Shown piece by piece: positions 54,484-63,347 of a DNA stretch of 64,000 nucleotides; positions within the stretch are counted from its first letter, which is position 1, and every line of letters starts with the position of its first letter. The notes under the pieces were generated by a model. That model worked only from the letters and a program-made list of their open reading frames with translations. It made no database searches and had not been told where the DNA came from. The translations under genes were made by a program, and so were the position numbers. The stretch is taken from NCBI RefSeq assembly GCF_003347015.1, contig NZ_PNFB01000014.1, positions 1 through 64,000 of the forward strand, in the 5' to 3' direction. Source of the stretch: Brachybacterium sp. YJGR34 (GTDB taxonomy: Bacteria > Actinomycetota > Actinomycetes > Actinomycetales > Dermabacteraceae).

Positions 54484-55659
54484 ATGAGGGACCGGGACAG
54501 GGACGCGCCGGCGGCGATCTCGCGCTGCGCGGTGGCGGAGGACCGCCTGGCTCCGCCGGGCGCCTCCTCGCCGCGGTACCGGCGCCAGATGCGCCTGCCG
54601 CAGCTGGGGGAGCTCGGCCAGCGCCGCCTCGCGGCCGCGCGGGTCGCCGTGATCGGGGCCGGCGGACTCGGCGCCCCCGTGCTCTCCTATCTCGCCGCGG
54701 CGGGCGTCGGCCGGATCACGGTGATCGACCCCGACACCGTCGACGTCACCAATCTGCACCGCCAGATCCTCTTCGCCGACGGCGACGTGGGCCGGTCCAA
54801 GGCGGTGCTCGCCGCCGAGCGCCTGCGGGCGCAGAATCCCGGGATCGAGGTCCGCGCGGAGGTCGACGTCCTCGCCCCCGCCACCGCCCTCGAGCAGCTC
54901 GCCGGTCACGACCTGGTGCTCGACGGCACCGACAACTTCCCCACGCGGTATCTCGCCTCGGACGCCTGCGAGATCCTGAACCTGCCGCTGGTGTGGGGGT
55001 CGATCCTCGGCTTCTCCGGCCAGCTCAGCGTGTTCTGGGCCGCGGGAGGGGCCGGCGTCACCTACCGCGACGTGCACCCGGTGCCGCCCGGTCCGGGGGA
55101 GGTGCCCAGCTGCGCGGAGGCCGGGGTGCTGGGGATGCTGTGCGGCGTCATCGGGTCGGCCATGGCGATGGAGGCGGTGAAGGTCCTGGCGGGGATGGGG
55201 GACGTGCTCCACGGCCGCCTCGCGCTCCATGACGCGCTGCGCGGGCGCTGGGACGAGCTCCCGATCGCCCGCGATCCGCGCCGCCGGCCGGTCACCGCGA
55301 TCGAGGATCTGACGCTGACCTGCGGACTGCCGGGGCCGACGGGACCCGCCGTCCAGGAGGTCGAGGTCGCCGCGCTGCCCGGCCTGCTGGCGGAGGGGAC
55401 CCGGGTGATCGACATCCGCGAGGCCGCGGAGCTGGCCGCCGGCACCGTGCGGAGCGCGCAGCACGTGCCGCGGGACGTGCTGCTCGCCGCACCGGGCCCC
55501 GATCTCGAGGGCGCGGTGCTGCTGTGCGCGGGCGGCGTGCGCTCGGCCGCGGCCCAGCAGGCGCTCGCCCGGGAGGGGATCACCGTCCGCTCCCTGCGCG
55601 GCGGCTTCGCCGCGGTCCGCGAGGAGGCGCCGGAGCTGGTCGCCCGCTCCGGTCCCTGA
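54484..55659 (+). CDS. moeB: ThiF/MoeB adenylyltransferase with C-terminal rhodanese
   Basis: A 391-residue E1-like enzyme that adenylates the C-terminal glycine of MoaD-type sulfur carriers; the rhodanese domain can load sulfur. Residues 30-270 carry RYRRQMRLPQLGELGQRRLA, VIGAGGLGAPVLSYLAAAG, LHRQILF, DGTDNFPTRY and the catalytic-loop Cys of VPSCAEAGVLG. The rhodanese (from about 295) has VIDIREAAEL and the persulfide Cys in LLCAGGVRSA. The usual two CxxC zinc pairs are not present: the first region reads TYRDVHPVPPG and the second has a single Cys. MoaD lies convergent 23 bp away. Confidence 0.93.
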   Translation: MRDRDRDAPAAISRCAVAEDRLAPPGASSPRYRRQMRLPQLGELGQRRLAAARVAVIGAGGLGAPVLSYLAAAGVGRITVIDPDTVDVTNLHRQILFADGDVGRSKAVLAAERLRAQNPGIEVRAEVDVLAPATALEQLAGHDLVLDGTDNFPTRYLASDACEILNLPLVWGSILGFSGQLSVFWAAGGAGVTYRDVHPVPPGPGEVPSCAEAGVLGMLCGVIGSAMAMEAVKVLAGMGDVLHGRLALHDALRGRWDELPIARDPRRRPVTAIEDLTLTCGLPGPTGPAVQEVEVAALPGLLAEGTRVIDIREAAELAAGTVRSAQHVPRDVLLAAPGPDLEGAVLLCAGGVRSAAAQQALAREGITVRSLRGGFAAVREEAPELVARSGP

Positions 55660-55682
55660 GTGCGGCGCCCCGGAGGCGCGGA

Positions 55683-55946
55683 TCAGCCCCCGGCGAAGGG
55701 CGGCAGCACGTCGAGGCGGTCGCCGTCGACGAGCTCCTGGTCGTGGTCGGTGCAGACCACGGCATTGAGCAGGAGGCTCGAGCGGTCGATGACGCGCCGA
55801 GCATCGGGCGGGGCGTCCCGCCGCAGGTCGGCGAGCGCCTCGCCGACGGTGGCCCCGTGCACGGTGGCGGCGTCGGCCCCGTACTCCGCGGCGGCGCCGG
55901 CGAACAGGCGCACGGCGATGGCCGGCGCGGCGTCGGTGGTGTCCAT
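55683..55946 (-). CDS. moaD: MoaD-family sulfur carrier (molybdopterin synthase small subunit)
   Basis: An 87-residue ubiquitin-like protein ending in the conserved FAGG, whose terminal glycine becomes a thiocarboxylate that delivers sulfur to precursor Z. Internal family features are VRLFAGAAAEYG, TVGEALADL, LLNAVVC and DGDRLDVLPPF. The ATG has GAGAGGAG upstream. It is downstream of moaA on the same strand (69 bp) and convergent with moeB, its activating enzyme. The large subunit MoaE is supplied by the fusion at 59043. Confidence 0.93.
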   Translation of the reverse strand: MDTTDAAPAIAVRLFAGAAAEYGADAATVHGATVGEALADLRRDAPPDARRVIDRSSLLLNAVVCTDHDQELVDGDRLDVLPPFAGG

Positions 55947-56015
55947 GGTCCGCTCCTCTCTCAGGCTCTGTCGTTCTGGCTGATCTCCTGCCGTTCGTTC
56001 CTCACAGCACGTCGA

Positions 56016-57113
56016 TCAGCCGCCGATGGCGCTCATCGGTCGCTCGGGCGGGACGAAGTCCTCGCGGTCCATCCCGTGCCCGGCCTTCTTCCCCCACTGG
56101 GCGGCGCGCCAGATCTCCGCGATCTCCTCGTCCGCGGCCCCCTCGCGCAGCGCACCGCGCAGATCCGTCTCCTCGCGGGAGAACAGGCAGGTGCGCACCC
56201 GGCCCTCGGCGGTGAGCCGGGTGCGCCGGCAGTCCCCGCAGAAGGGGCGGGTGACCGAGGCGATGATCCCCACCCGGCCCCGGTGGAGCCCGCTGGCACG
56301 GTCCGTGACCTCGAACAGCTCCGCGGGGGCGCCGTCGCGCGCCTCCGCCACGGGCTCGAGCGCGAAGCGCGGGGCGAGCAGGGCGTGGACGTCGTCGGCG
56401 GAGACCATCGCGTCCCGGTCCCACAGGTGATCGGCGTCCAGCGGCATCTGCTCGATGACCCGCAGCTGCAGCGAGCGCTGAAGGCACCACTCCAGGAGGT
56501 CGGGCAGCTCGTGCTCGTTGAGGCCGGGCAGCAGCACGGCGTTGACCTTGATCGGGTCCAGCCCTGCCGCGCGCGCCCCGTCGATCCCCGCGAGCACGCG
56601 GTGCAGCATCGGGCGGCGGGTGAGGGTCGCGAAGGTCTCCGGGACCACGGAGTCGAGCGAGACGTTGATCCGATCCAGGCCGGCCGTCCGCAGGGCCTCG
56701 GCCCGGCGGTCCAGGCCGATCGCGTTCGTGGTCAGCGAGATGTCCGGACGGCGGCTCAGCGCGGCCACCCCGGCGATGATCTCCTCGAGATCGGGCCGGG
56801 TCAGCGGTTCGCCGCCGGTGAAGCGGACCTGCTCGATGCCCAGGTGCTTCACCCCGATGCGCACCAGGCGCACCACCTCCTCGGCGGAGAGCATCTGCTC
56901 CCGCTGCAGGAAGGTGAGGCCCTCGGCGGGCATGCAGTAGGTGCAGCGCAGATTGCAGAAGTCCGTCAGCGAGAGCCTCAGGTCCGTCGCCGAGCGCCCG
57001 TAGCGGTCCGCCAGGGCGGGGGTCGCGGGCCGGTCCGAGGTGTCCGGGAGGGAGGCGGCCCGGTCCGTGGTGCGCGGCTTGGGGATGCCCAGGCCGATGC
57101 GGCGCGATGCCAT
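56016..57113 (-). CDS. moaA: GTP 3',8-cyclase MoaA (radical SAM)
   Basis: A 365-residue radical SAM enzyme that rearranges GTP in the first step of molybdenum cofactor synthesis. The SAM iron-sulfur cluster motif CNLRCTYCMPAEG is near residue 52, GGEPL is present, and the second cluster cysteines are in FCGDCRRTRLTAEGRVRTC. The C-terminus ends in Ile-Gly-Gly, needed for activity in this family. It is divergent from moeA across 170 bp and co-directional with moaD. Confidence 0.97.
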   Translation of the reverse strand: MASRRIGLGIPKPRTTDRAASLPDTSDRPATPALADRYGRSATDLRLSLTDFCNLRCTYCMPAEGLTFLQREQMLSAEEVVRLVRIGVKHLGIEQVRFTGGEPLTRPDLEEIIAGVAALSRRPDISLTTNAIGLDRRAEALRTAGLDRINVSLDSVVPETFATLTRRPMLHRVLAGIDGARAAGLDPIKVNAVLLPGLNEHELPDLLEWCLQRSLQLRVIEQMPLDADHLWDRDAMVSADDVHALLAPRFALEPVAEARDGAPAELFEVTDRASGLHRGRVGIIASVTRPFCGDCRRTRLTAEGRVRTCLFSREETDLRGALREGAADEEIAEIWRAAQWGKKAGHGMDREDFVPPERPMSAIGG

Positions 57114-57137
57114 CTGACGGACCTCCTTGCGCGAGGA

Positions 57138-57167
57138 TCCGGCGGCCGGGGCTCCGGCGGCCGGGGA
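57138..57167. repeat. Two tandem copies of a 15-bp unit
   Basis: The unit TCCGGCGGCCGGGGC occurs twice in a row (last base A in copy 2), between divergent moaA and moeA. It could be a regulator site or simply GC-rich slippage. Confidence 0.6.
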
Positions 57168-57283
57168 GCCGGTCCGCTCCAGGATAGGCGGTCTCCGCGG
57201 ACGGCGCGGACGCGCGATACTGGACGGGGCCGCGCACCGCGCCGGTCCACGACCCGTCGACCGTCGAAGGAGCAGAGGGCCCG

Positions 57284-58540
57284 ATGGCAGGCACCCAGCG
57301 CATCCCCCTGGCCGATCACGTGGCCGACGCGGCCGCCCTGGTCTCCGGGAGCCGCCGCGGCGAGCCGTGCCCCCTGGACGGCCGGGCCGTGGGGCGCATC
57401 GCCCGGGTCGAGGTCCGCTCCGCGGTGGACGTGCCCGGCTGCGACAACTCCCAGATGGACGGCTACGCCCTGGCAGTCACGGATCTCGCCACGGCCGGCG
57501 AGGAGCTGACGCTGCCGCTCGGGACCACCGTCGCCGCCGGCGATGCGCCGGGCGACCTCGAGCCCGGCACCGCGCGGCCGATCATGACCGGGGCGCCGAT
57601 CCCCCGTGGTGCCGACGCCGTCGTCCCGGTCGAGGAGAGCGCCGCCGGGCGGTTCCTCCCGGGCGCCGTCCGGGACCAGGCCGTCACCCTGCGTCCCGCC
57701 GCCACCGCTCCCGGGCGCTTCGTGCGCCGCCGCGGCTCGGACACCCGCCGCGGCGACGCCGTGCTGCGCCCCGGACAGGAGCTCACCCCCGCCCGCATCG
57801 CCCACCTCGCCGCGTGCGGCCTGCGGGAGATCGAGGTCGAGGCCCCGCTGCGGGTGGTGCTGCTGTCCACCGGCAGCGAGGTCACGGGCGGCCCGGCGGA
57901 CGCCGGTGCGGTGCACGACGCCAACGGGCCGGGCCTCGCCGCCGCCCTCACCGCGGCGGGCGCGGAGGTGGTGCACCGCGGAGCCGTCCCGGACGACGCC
58001 GCGGTCCTGCTCGAGCAGCTGCGCTCGAGCGTGCGCGCGCACGACGCCGACCTGATCGTGACCAGCGGCGGGGTGAGCGCGGGAGCCTTCGAGGTGGTGC
58101 GGGCGGCCGCCGCGGAGGAGACGGGCGCGGTGTCGATGGCGTTCCCGCGGGTCGCGATGCAGCCGGGCGGACCCCAGGGGATCGGCACCCTCGCCCTGGA
58201 CGGCCGTCGCGTCCCCTGGCTCGCCTTCCCCGGCAATCCCGTCTCCGCGCTGCTGAGCTGCGAGCTCATCGCGCGTCCCGCCCTCGGGGCGCCGCCCCGG
58301 ACCCGCCTGCGCCTGCCGATCCGGCTCGAGGCGCCCGAGCCCTCGCCGCCCGAGCTCGCCCAGCACCGCCGCGCCCACCTGCTGCCCTCGGGTCAGGTGC
58401 GGCTGGCAGGTGGTGCGTCCTCGCACCTGATCGGCGCCCTCGCCGCCGCCGACGCCCTCGTGGTCGTCCCCGTCGGCGTCGAGGCGGTGCACGATGGGGA
58501 CGTCCTCGAGACCCTGCTGCTGCCCGGAGGAGACCGATGA
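57284..58540 (+). CDS. moeA: Molybdopterin molybdenumtransferase MoeA, paralogue 2
   Basis: A 418-residue MoeA with the canonical set: CDNSQMDGYALAV, MTGAPIPRGADAVVPVEE, RRRGSDTRRGDAVL, LLSTGSEVTGG, VTSGGVSAGAFEVVR and LAFPGNPVSALLSCELIARP. It catalyses molybdenum insertion into MPT-AMP. The stop overlaps the moaC start (ATGA at 58537-58540) and moaC overlaps the MogA-MoaE gene, so three genes are translationally coupled. The ATG has GAAGGAG upstream. Two GATACT/TATCCT-like boxes in the intergenic region could drive divergent transcription. Confidence 0.95.
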   Translation: MAGTQRIPLADHVADAAALVSGSRRGEPCPLDGRAVGRIARVEVRSAVDVPGCDNSQMDGYALAVTDLATAGEELTLPLGTTVAAGDAPGDLEPGTARPIMTGAPIPRGADAVVPVEESAAGRFLPGAVRDQAVTLRPAATAPGRFVRRRGSDTRRGDAVLRPGQELTPARIAHLAACGLREIEVEAPLRVVLLSTGSEVTGGPADAGAVHDANGPGLAAALTAAGAEVVHRGAVPDDAAVLLEQLRSSVRAHDADLIVTSGGVSAGAFEVVRAAAAEETGAVSMAFPRVAMQPGGPQGIGTLALDGRRVPWLAFPGNPVSALLSCELIARPALGAPPRTRLRLPIRLEAPEPSPPELAQHRRAHLLPSGQVRLAGGASSHLIGALAAADALVVVPVGVEAVHDGDVLETLLLPGGDR

Positions 58541-59046
58541 ACGACACCCCCAGCGACCTGACGCACGTGCGGGCCGACGGCTCCGCGCACATGGTCGACG
58601 TGACCGACAAGGCCGTCACCTCCCGCACGGCCACCGCGCGCGCCGAGCTGCGCACCCGGGAGGACGTGGTCGAGCGCATCGCGCGCGGCGAGCTGCCCAA
58701 GGGGGAGGCCCTCGCGACCGCGCGGATCGCCGGGATCATGGGGGCCAAGCGCACCAGCGAGCTGGTGCCCCTGTGCCATCCGCTGCCGCTGAGCGGCGTC
58801 GAGCTCGAGCTCGTCCCCCGCGGCGACCGGGTCGAGATCACCGCCACGGTCCGCACCCGGGGCGTCACGGGCGTGGAGATGGAGGCGCTGACCGCCGTGA
58901 CCGTCGCCGCTCTGACCCTCTACGACATGATCAAGGCCGTGGACCACCTGGCCGTGATCGACGGGGTGCAGGTGCTCGCGAAGTCCGGCGGCCGGAGCGG
59001 GGACTGGACTCGCCAGGAGCAGCAGGAGCAGGAGGATCGGGCATGA
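58537..59046 (+). CDS. moaC: Cyclic pyranopterin monophosphate synthase MoaC
   Basis: A 169-residue enzyme that, with MoaA, makes cyclic pyranopterin monophosphate. Conserved segments are HMVDVTDKAVTSRTATARAE, GLP-like AGIMGAKRTSELVPLCHPLP (active-site His and Cys), VEMEALTAVTVAALTLYDMIKAVD and VLAKSGGRSG. It overlaps the stop of moeA and its own stop overlaps the next start (ATGA at 59043-59046). A glutamine-rich tail (RQEQQEQED) follows the conserved core. Confidence 0.97.
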   Translation: MNDTPSDLTHVRADGSAHMVDVTDKAVTSRTATARAELRTREDVVERIARGELPKGEALATARIAGIMGAKRTSELVPLCHPLPLSGVELELVPRGDRVEITATVRTRGVTGVEMEALTAVTVAALTLYDMIKAVDHLAVIDGVQVLAKSGGRSGDWTRQEQQEQEDRA

Positions 59047-60095
59047 GAGAGGTTCCCGCACGGCGCAGCGACGCCGACTGCACCGTCCGCGAGGACGAGG
59101 GCGAGAGGCCTGCTCTGCACGGCACCGCCTGCGTGCTCATCGCCTCCACCCGCGCGGCCGACGGCACCTACGAGGACCGCACCGGCCCGCAGCTCGTGCA
59201 GTGGCTGAGCGGTCGCGGGCTGCGCGTCGCGCGGACCGTGGTGCCCGACGGGCCCGAGGTGGGACAGGCGCTGCGCGCGGCCCTCGCGGACGGGGTCGAC
59301 GTCCTGATCACCTCCGGCGGAACCGGCATCAGCCCCACCGACGTCACCCCCGAGCAGACCGCACCGCTGCTGACCCGCGAGATGCCGGGCGTGCTCGAGG
59401 CGGTCCGGCGCCGCGGTGCTGCGGCGACGCCCACCGCGCTGCTCAGCCGCGGCGTCGCCGGGATGGCGGGCCGGAGCTTCGTGGTGAACCTGCCGGGATC
59501 GCGCGGGGGAGTGCGCGACGGGATCGCCGTGCTCGACCCGATCCTCGATCACCTCCTCGCCCAGCGCACCGGCGGCGGCCACGGCGAACCCGCCCGGGAG
59601 GAGGACCGGCCCGGGGGCGGGGACGCGGCGCTCCCGCCGGCCGTGCCGGAGGCGTCGCGGGAGCCGGTCGCCGAGCGCGTGCGCTGGTCCGCGGTGAGCG
59701 AGGACGAGGTCTCCGCCGCGCGCGCCGCCGAGCTCGTCGCCGATCCCCGCTGCGGGGCCGTGGTCACCTTCGACGGCGTGGTCCGCGACCACGACGGGGG
59801 CCGCGGGGTGGAGCGCCTGGAGTACGTGGCGCACCCCGAGGCCGCGGCGATGATCGCCGCCGTCGCCCGCGAGGTCGCCGAGCGCCACCCGGATACGCTG
59901 CTGGCCGTCGCCCACCGCGTCGGACCGCTCGTCGTCGGCGACGGCGCCCTGGCGTGCGCCGTGGCGGCGCCGCACCGCAAGGAGGCCTTCGCCGCCTGCG
60001 ACGACCTCGTGGACTCCGTCAAGCAGCGGGTGCCGATCTGGAAGCACCAGGTGTTCTCCGACGGCAGCACCGAATGGGTCGGCGCGCTGGGATAG
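59043..60095 (+). CDS. MogA/MoaB-MoaE fusion protein
   Basis: A 350-residue fusion of two molybdenum cofactor enzymes. Residues about 20-175 are a MogA/MoaB molybdopterin adenylyltransferase (VLIASTRAADGTYEDRTGP, ITSGGTGISPTDVTPE, FVVNLPGSRGGVRDGI). A linker of about 40 acidic/Pro-rich residues leads to MoaE, the molybdopterin synthase large subunit (VVTFDGVVRDHDGG, AVAHRVGPLVVGDGALACAV, HRKEAFAACDDLVDSVKQRV, PIWKHQVF). The fusion would place synthase and adenylyltransferase on one chain. It is the last of three coupled genes. Confidence 0.94.
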   Translation: MREVPARRSDADCTVREDEGERPALHGTACVLIASTRAADGTYEDRTGPQLVQWLSGRGLRVARTVVPDGPEVGQALRAALADGVDVLITSGGTGISPTDVTPEQTAPLLTREMPGVLEAVRRRGAAATPTALLSRGVAGMAGRSFVVNLPGSRGGVRDGIAVLDPILDHLLAQRTGGGHGEPAREEDRPGGGDAALPPAVPEASREPVAERVRWSAVSEDEVSAARAAELVADPRCGAVVTFDGVVRDHDGGRGVERLEYVAHPEAAAMIAAVAREVAERHPDTLLAVAHRVGPLVVGDGALACAVAAPHRKEAFAACDDLVDSVKQRVPIWKHQVFSDGSTEWVGALG

Positions 60096-60152
60096 CGCCG
60101 CCGGGCCGCCCGGTGCACGCCCCGGCGTCACCGTCCCGTCACCTGCGCTGGC

Positions 60153-60158
60153 TACGGT
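60153..60158 (+). promoter_or_regulatory. Putative leaderless -10 box (TACGGT)
   Basis: TACGGT ends 6 bp before the ATG at 60165; no ribosome site. Confidence 0.5.
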
Positions 60159-60164
60159 GAGCTC

Positions 60165-61019
60165 ATGCGCATCCTCCACCTCAGCGACACCCATCTCTAC
60201 GGCGATCCCGCCGCTCGCCACTACGACCGGATCGACACCGCCGCGGCCCTGCGGGGCCTGCTGGCGCGCTTCGACCGGATCGAGGGCCTCGACGCGATCG
60301 TCCACACGGGGGACGCCTCCGAGGACGGCACGCCCGGCAGCTACCGCCTGCTGCACGAGATCCTCGAGCCCTTCGCCGCCGCGCAGGGGGCGGCGCTCGC
60401 CGTGGTGATGGGCAATCACGACGTCTCGGCCGCCTACGGCGCGACGATCGCGCTCGGCGACCGGGGCACCGCGGTGCAGGACCGTGTGGTCCCCCTCGCC
60501 GGCGGCGGGCGCATCGTGGTGCTCGACTCGAGCGTCCCCGGGGCGGGCTACGGCCACCTCGAGCCCGAGCAGCTGCGCTGGCTCGCCGAGGTCCTCGCGC
60601 AGCCGGCCGCCGCCGGCACGGTGCTCGCGATCCACCACCCGCCGCTGGTGGGCGCCACGCCGCTGCTGCGCGGGCTGGATCTCGACGGGCTCGACGAGCT
60701 CGCCGCGGTGCTCGAGGGCTCCGACGTGCGGATCGTGCTCTCCGGCCACTACCACCACGCGATGACGGGGGCGATCGCCGGGATCCCCGTCCACGTGGTC
60801 CCGGGCATCACGAACGTCGTCGATCCGGTCGCGGCCGGAGCGCGCGAGCGGTCCCTGGCGCTGTCCGGGGCGAGCCTGGTCGAGCTCGGCGAGAGCGCCC
60901 CACGGGTGGCGACCTCGGTGTTCCCCAGCGCGGGCGACACCCTGGACGCCCCCGGGACGCCCGTCTACGAGTTCGAGCCCGCGCAGGTCGCCGCGATCCT
61001 CGAGGCCGCCGGGCGCTGA
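60165..61019 (+). CDS. Metallophosphoesterase, CpdA-like
   Basis: A 284-residue calcineurin-fold phosphoesterase resembling cyclic-nucleotide phosphodiesterase CpdA. All five metal/catalytic motifs are visible: LSDTHLY, HTGDASEDG, VMGNHD, AIHHPPLVG and LSGHYHH. It is predicted to hydrolyse cyclic nucleotides or related phosphodiesters in the cytoplasm; the substrate is unproven. A TACGGT box with leaderless spacing precedes the ATG. It is followed by the groESL control region. Confidence 0.9.
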   Translation: MRILHLSDTHLYGDPAARHYDRIDTAAALRGLLARFDRIEGLDAIVHTGDASEDGTPGSYRLLHEILEPFAAAQGAALAVVMGNHDVSAAYGATIALGDRGTAVQDRVVPLAGGGRIVVLDSSVPGAGYGHLEPEQLRWLAEVLAQPAAAGTVLAIHHPPLVGATPLLRGLDLDGLDELAAVLEGSDVRIVLSGHYHHAMTGAIAGIPVHVVPGITNVVDPVAAGARERSLALSGASLVELGESAPRVATSVFPSAGDTLDAPGTPVYEFEPAQVAAILEAAGR

Positions 61020-61030
61020 GAGGGCCGGGG

Positions 61031-61057
61031 TTAGCACTCGCCTTGCATGAGTGCCAA
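61031..61057. promoter_or_regulatory. CIRCE element (HrcA operator)
   Basis: TTAGCACTC, 9 bp, GAGTGCCAA: all nine bases of the left arm and eight of nine of the right arm match the CIRCE consensus. The spacer holds the -35 hexamer of the groES promoter, so HrcA binding would block transcription. Confidence 0.92.
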
Positions 61058-61071
61058 TGCGGTTCTAGAGT
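61043..61071 (+). promoter_or_regulatory. groES-groEL promoter
   Basis: TTGCAT (61043-61048) and TAGAGT (61066-61071) are spaced by 17 bp. The -35 sits inside the CIRCE spacer, so HrcA and RNA polymerase compete. Confidence 0.75.
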
Positions 61072-61078
61072 GGTCGCG

Positions 61079-61105
61079 TTGGCAGTCGACGGCCGAGAGT
61101 GCCAG
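61079..61105. promoter_or_regulatory. Second, degenerate CIRCE-like element
   Basis: TTGGCAGTC, exactly 9 bp, GAGTGCCAG. Each arm matches 7 of 9 CIRCE bases and the arms are largely complementary. It lies just downstream of the predicted transcription start, 48 bp from the first element. Confidence 0.55.
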
Positions 61106-61215
61106 AAGCTGCCACAGCGGGAGACGCCCCGATCGGCACCGCGACGACGATCGGGACCGGATCCCCGTGCACCCAGAACTCACCAGAGTCATCTCTTCAT
61201 GAAGGAGTGAGCCGC

Positions 61216-61512
61216 ATGTCGGTCTCCATCAAGCCCCTCGAGGACCGCGTCGTCGTCAAGCCGATCGAGGCGGAGCAGACCACCGCCTCCGGCCTGGTCA
61301 TCCCGGACTCCGCGAAGGAGAAGCCCCAGGAGGGCGAGGTCGTCGCCGTCGGCGCCGGTCGCTTCGACGACAAGGGCCAGCGCATCCCGCTGGACGTCGC
61401 GGTCGGCGACAAGGTCGTCTACTCGAAGTACGGCGGCACCGAGCTGAAGTACGGCAACGAGGAGTACCTCGTCCTCGGCTCGCGCGACATCCTCGCGATC
61501 ATCGAGGCCTGA
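61216..61512 (+). CDS. groES: Co-chaperonin GroES
   Basis: A 98-residue co-chaperonin that caps GroEL. Family segments are [20 protein letters not shown] (with the mobile loop [19 protein letters not shown]), [28 protein letters not shown] and [13 protein letters not shown]. The ATG has GAAGGAG 8 bp upstream; an in-frame GTG-like upstream extension is not part of the protein. It lies 3 bp before groEL in one transcript under CIRCE control. Confidence 0.98.
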   Translation: MSVSIKPLEDRVVVKPIEAEQTTASGLVIPDSAKEKPQEGEVVAVGAGRFDDKGQRIPLDVAVGDKVVYSKYGGTELKYGNEEYLVLGSRDILAIIEA

Positions 61513-63102
<1,590 letters not shown>

Positions 63103-63148
63103 GCACGCGGACCGGCCCCCCGGGTCGGTCCGATGCCCATCCGTCGCG

Positions 63149-63186
63149 CGGGCGGGCGGTCCGGTACGCACCGGGCCGCCCGCCCG
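63149..63186 (+). terminator. groEL terminator
   Basis: A 17-bp stem (63149-63165 with 63170-63186; one U-G pair, loop ACGC) is followed by TTCCTCGTTCC. It lies 47 bp after the groEL stop. Confidence 0.88.
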
Positions 63187-63347
63187 TTCCTCGTTCCGCG
63201 CGGTCTCCCCGAGACCGCGCGAGCCCCGCATCGGTGCTGGTCGGGCACCTCCCGAACGACCGGTCGGTGCGGCGATCCGAGCGCCGTCCGCCGCCCGCGC
63301 GCTCTAAGATGGTCCGCATCACAGCGTCGAGGGTCGGAGGAGTCGTG

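Noticed and set aside
57114-57283. A molybdenum cofactor riboswitch between moaA and moeA.
   Set aside because: The region is GC-rich repeats without a recognisable Moco aptamer pattern.
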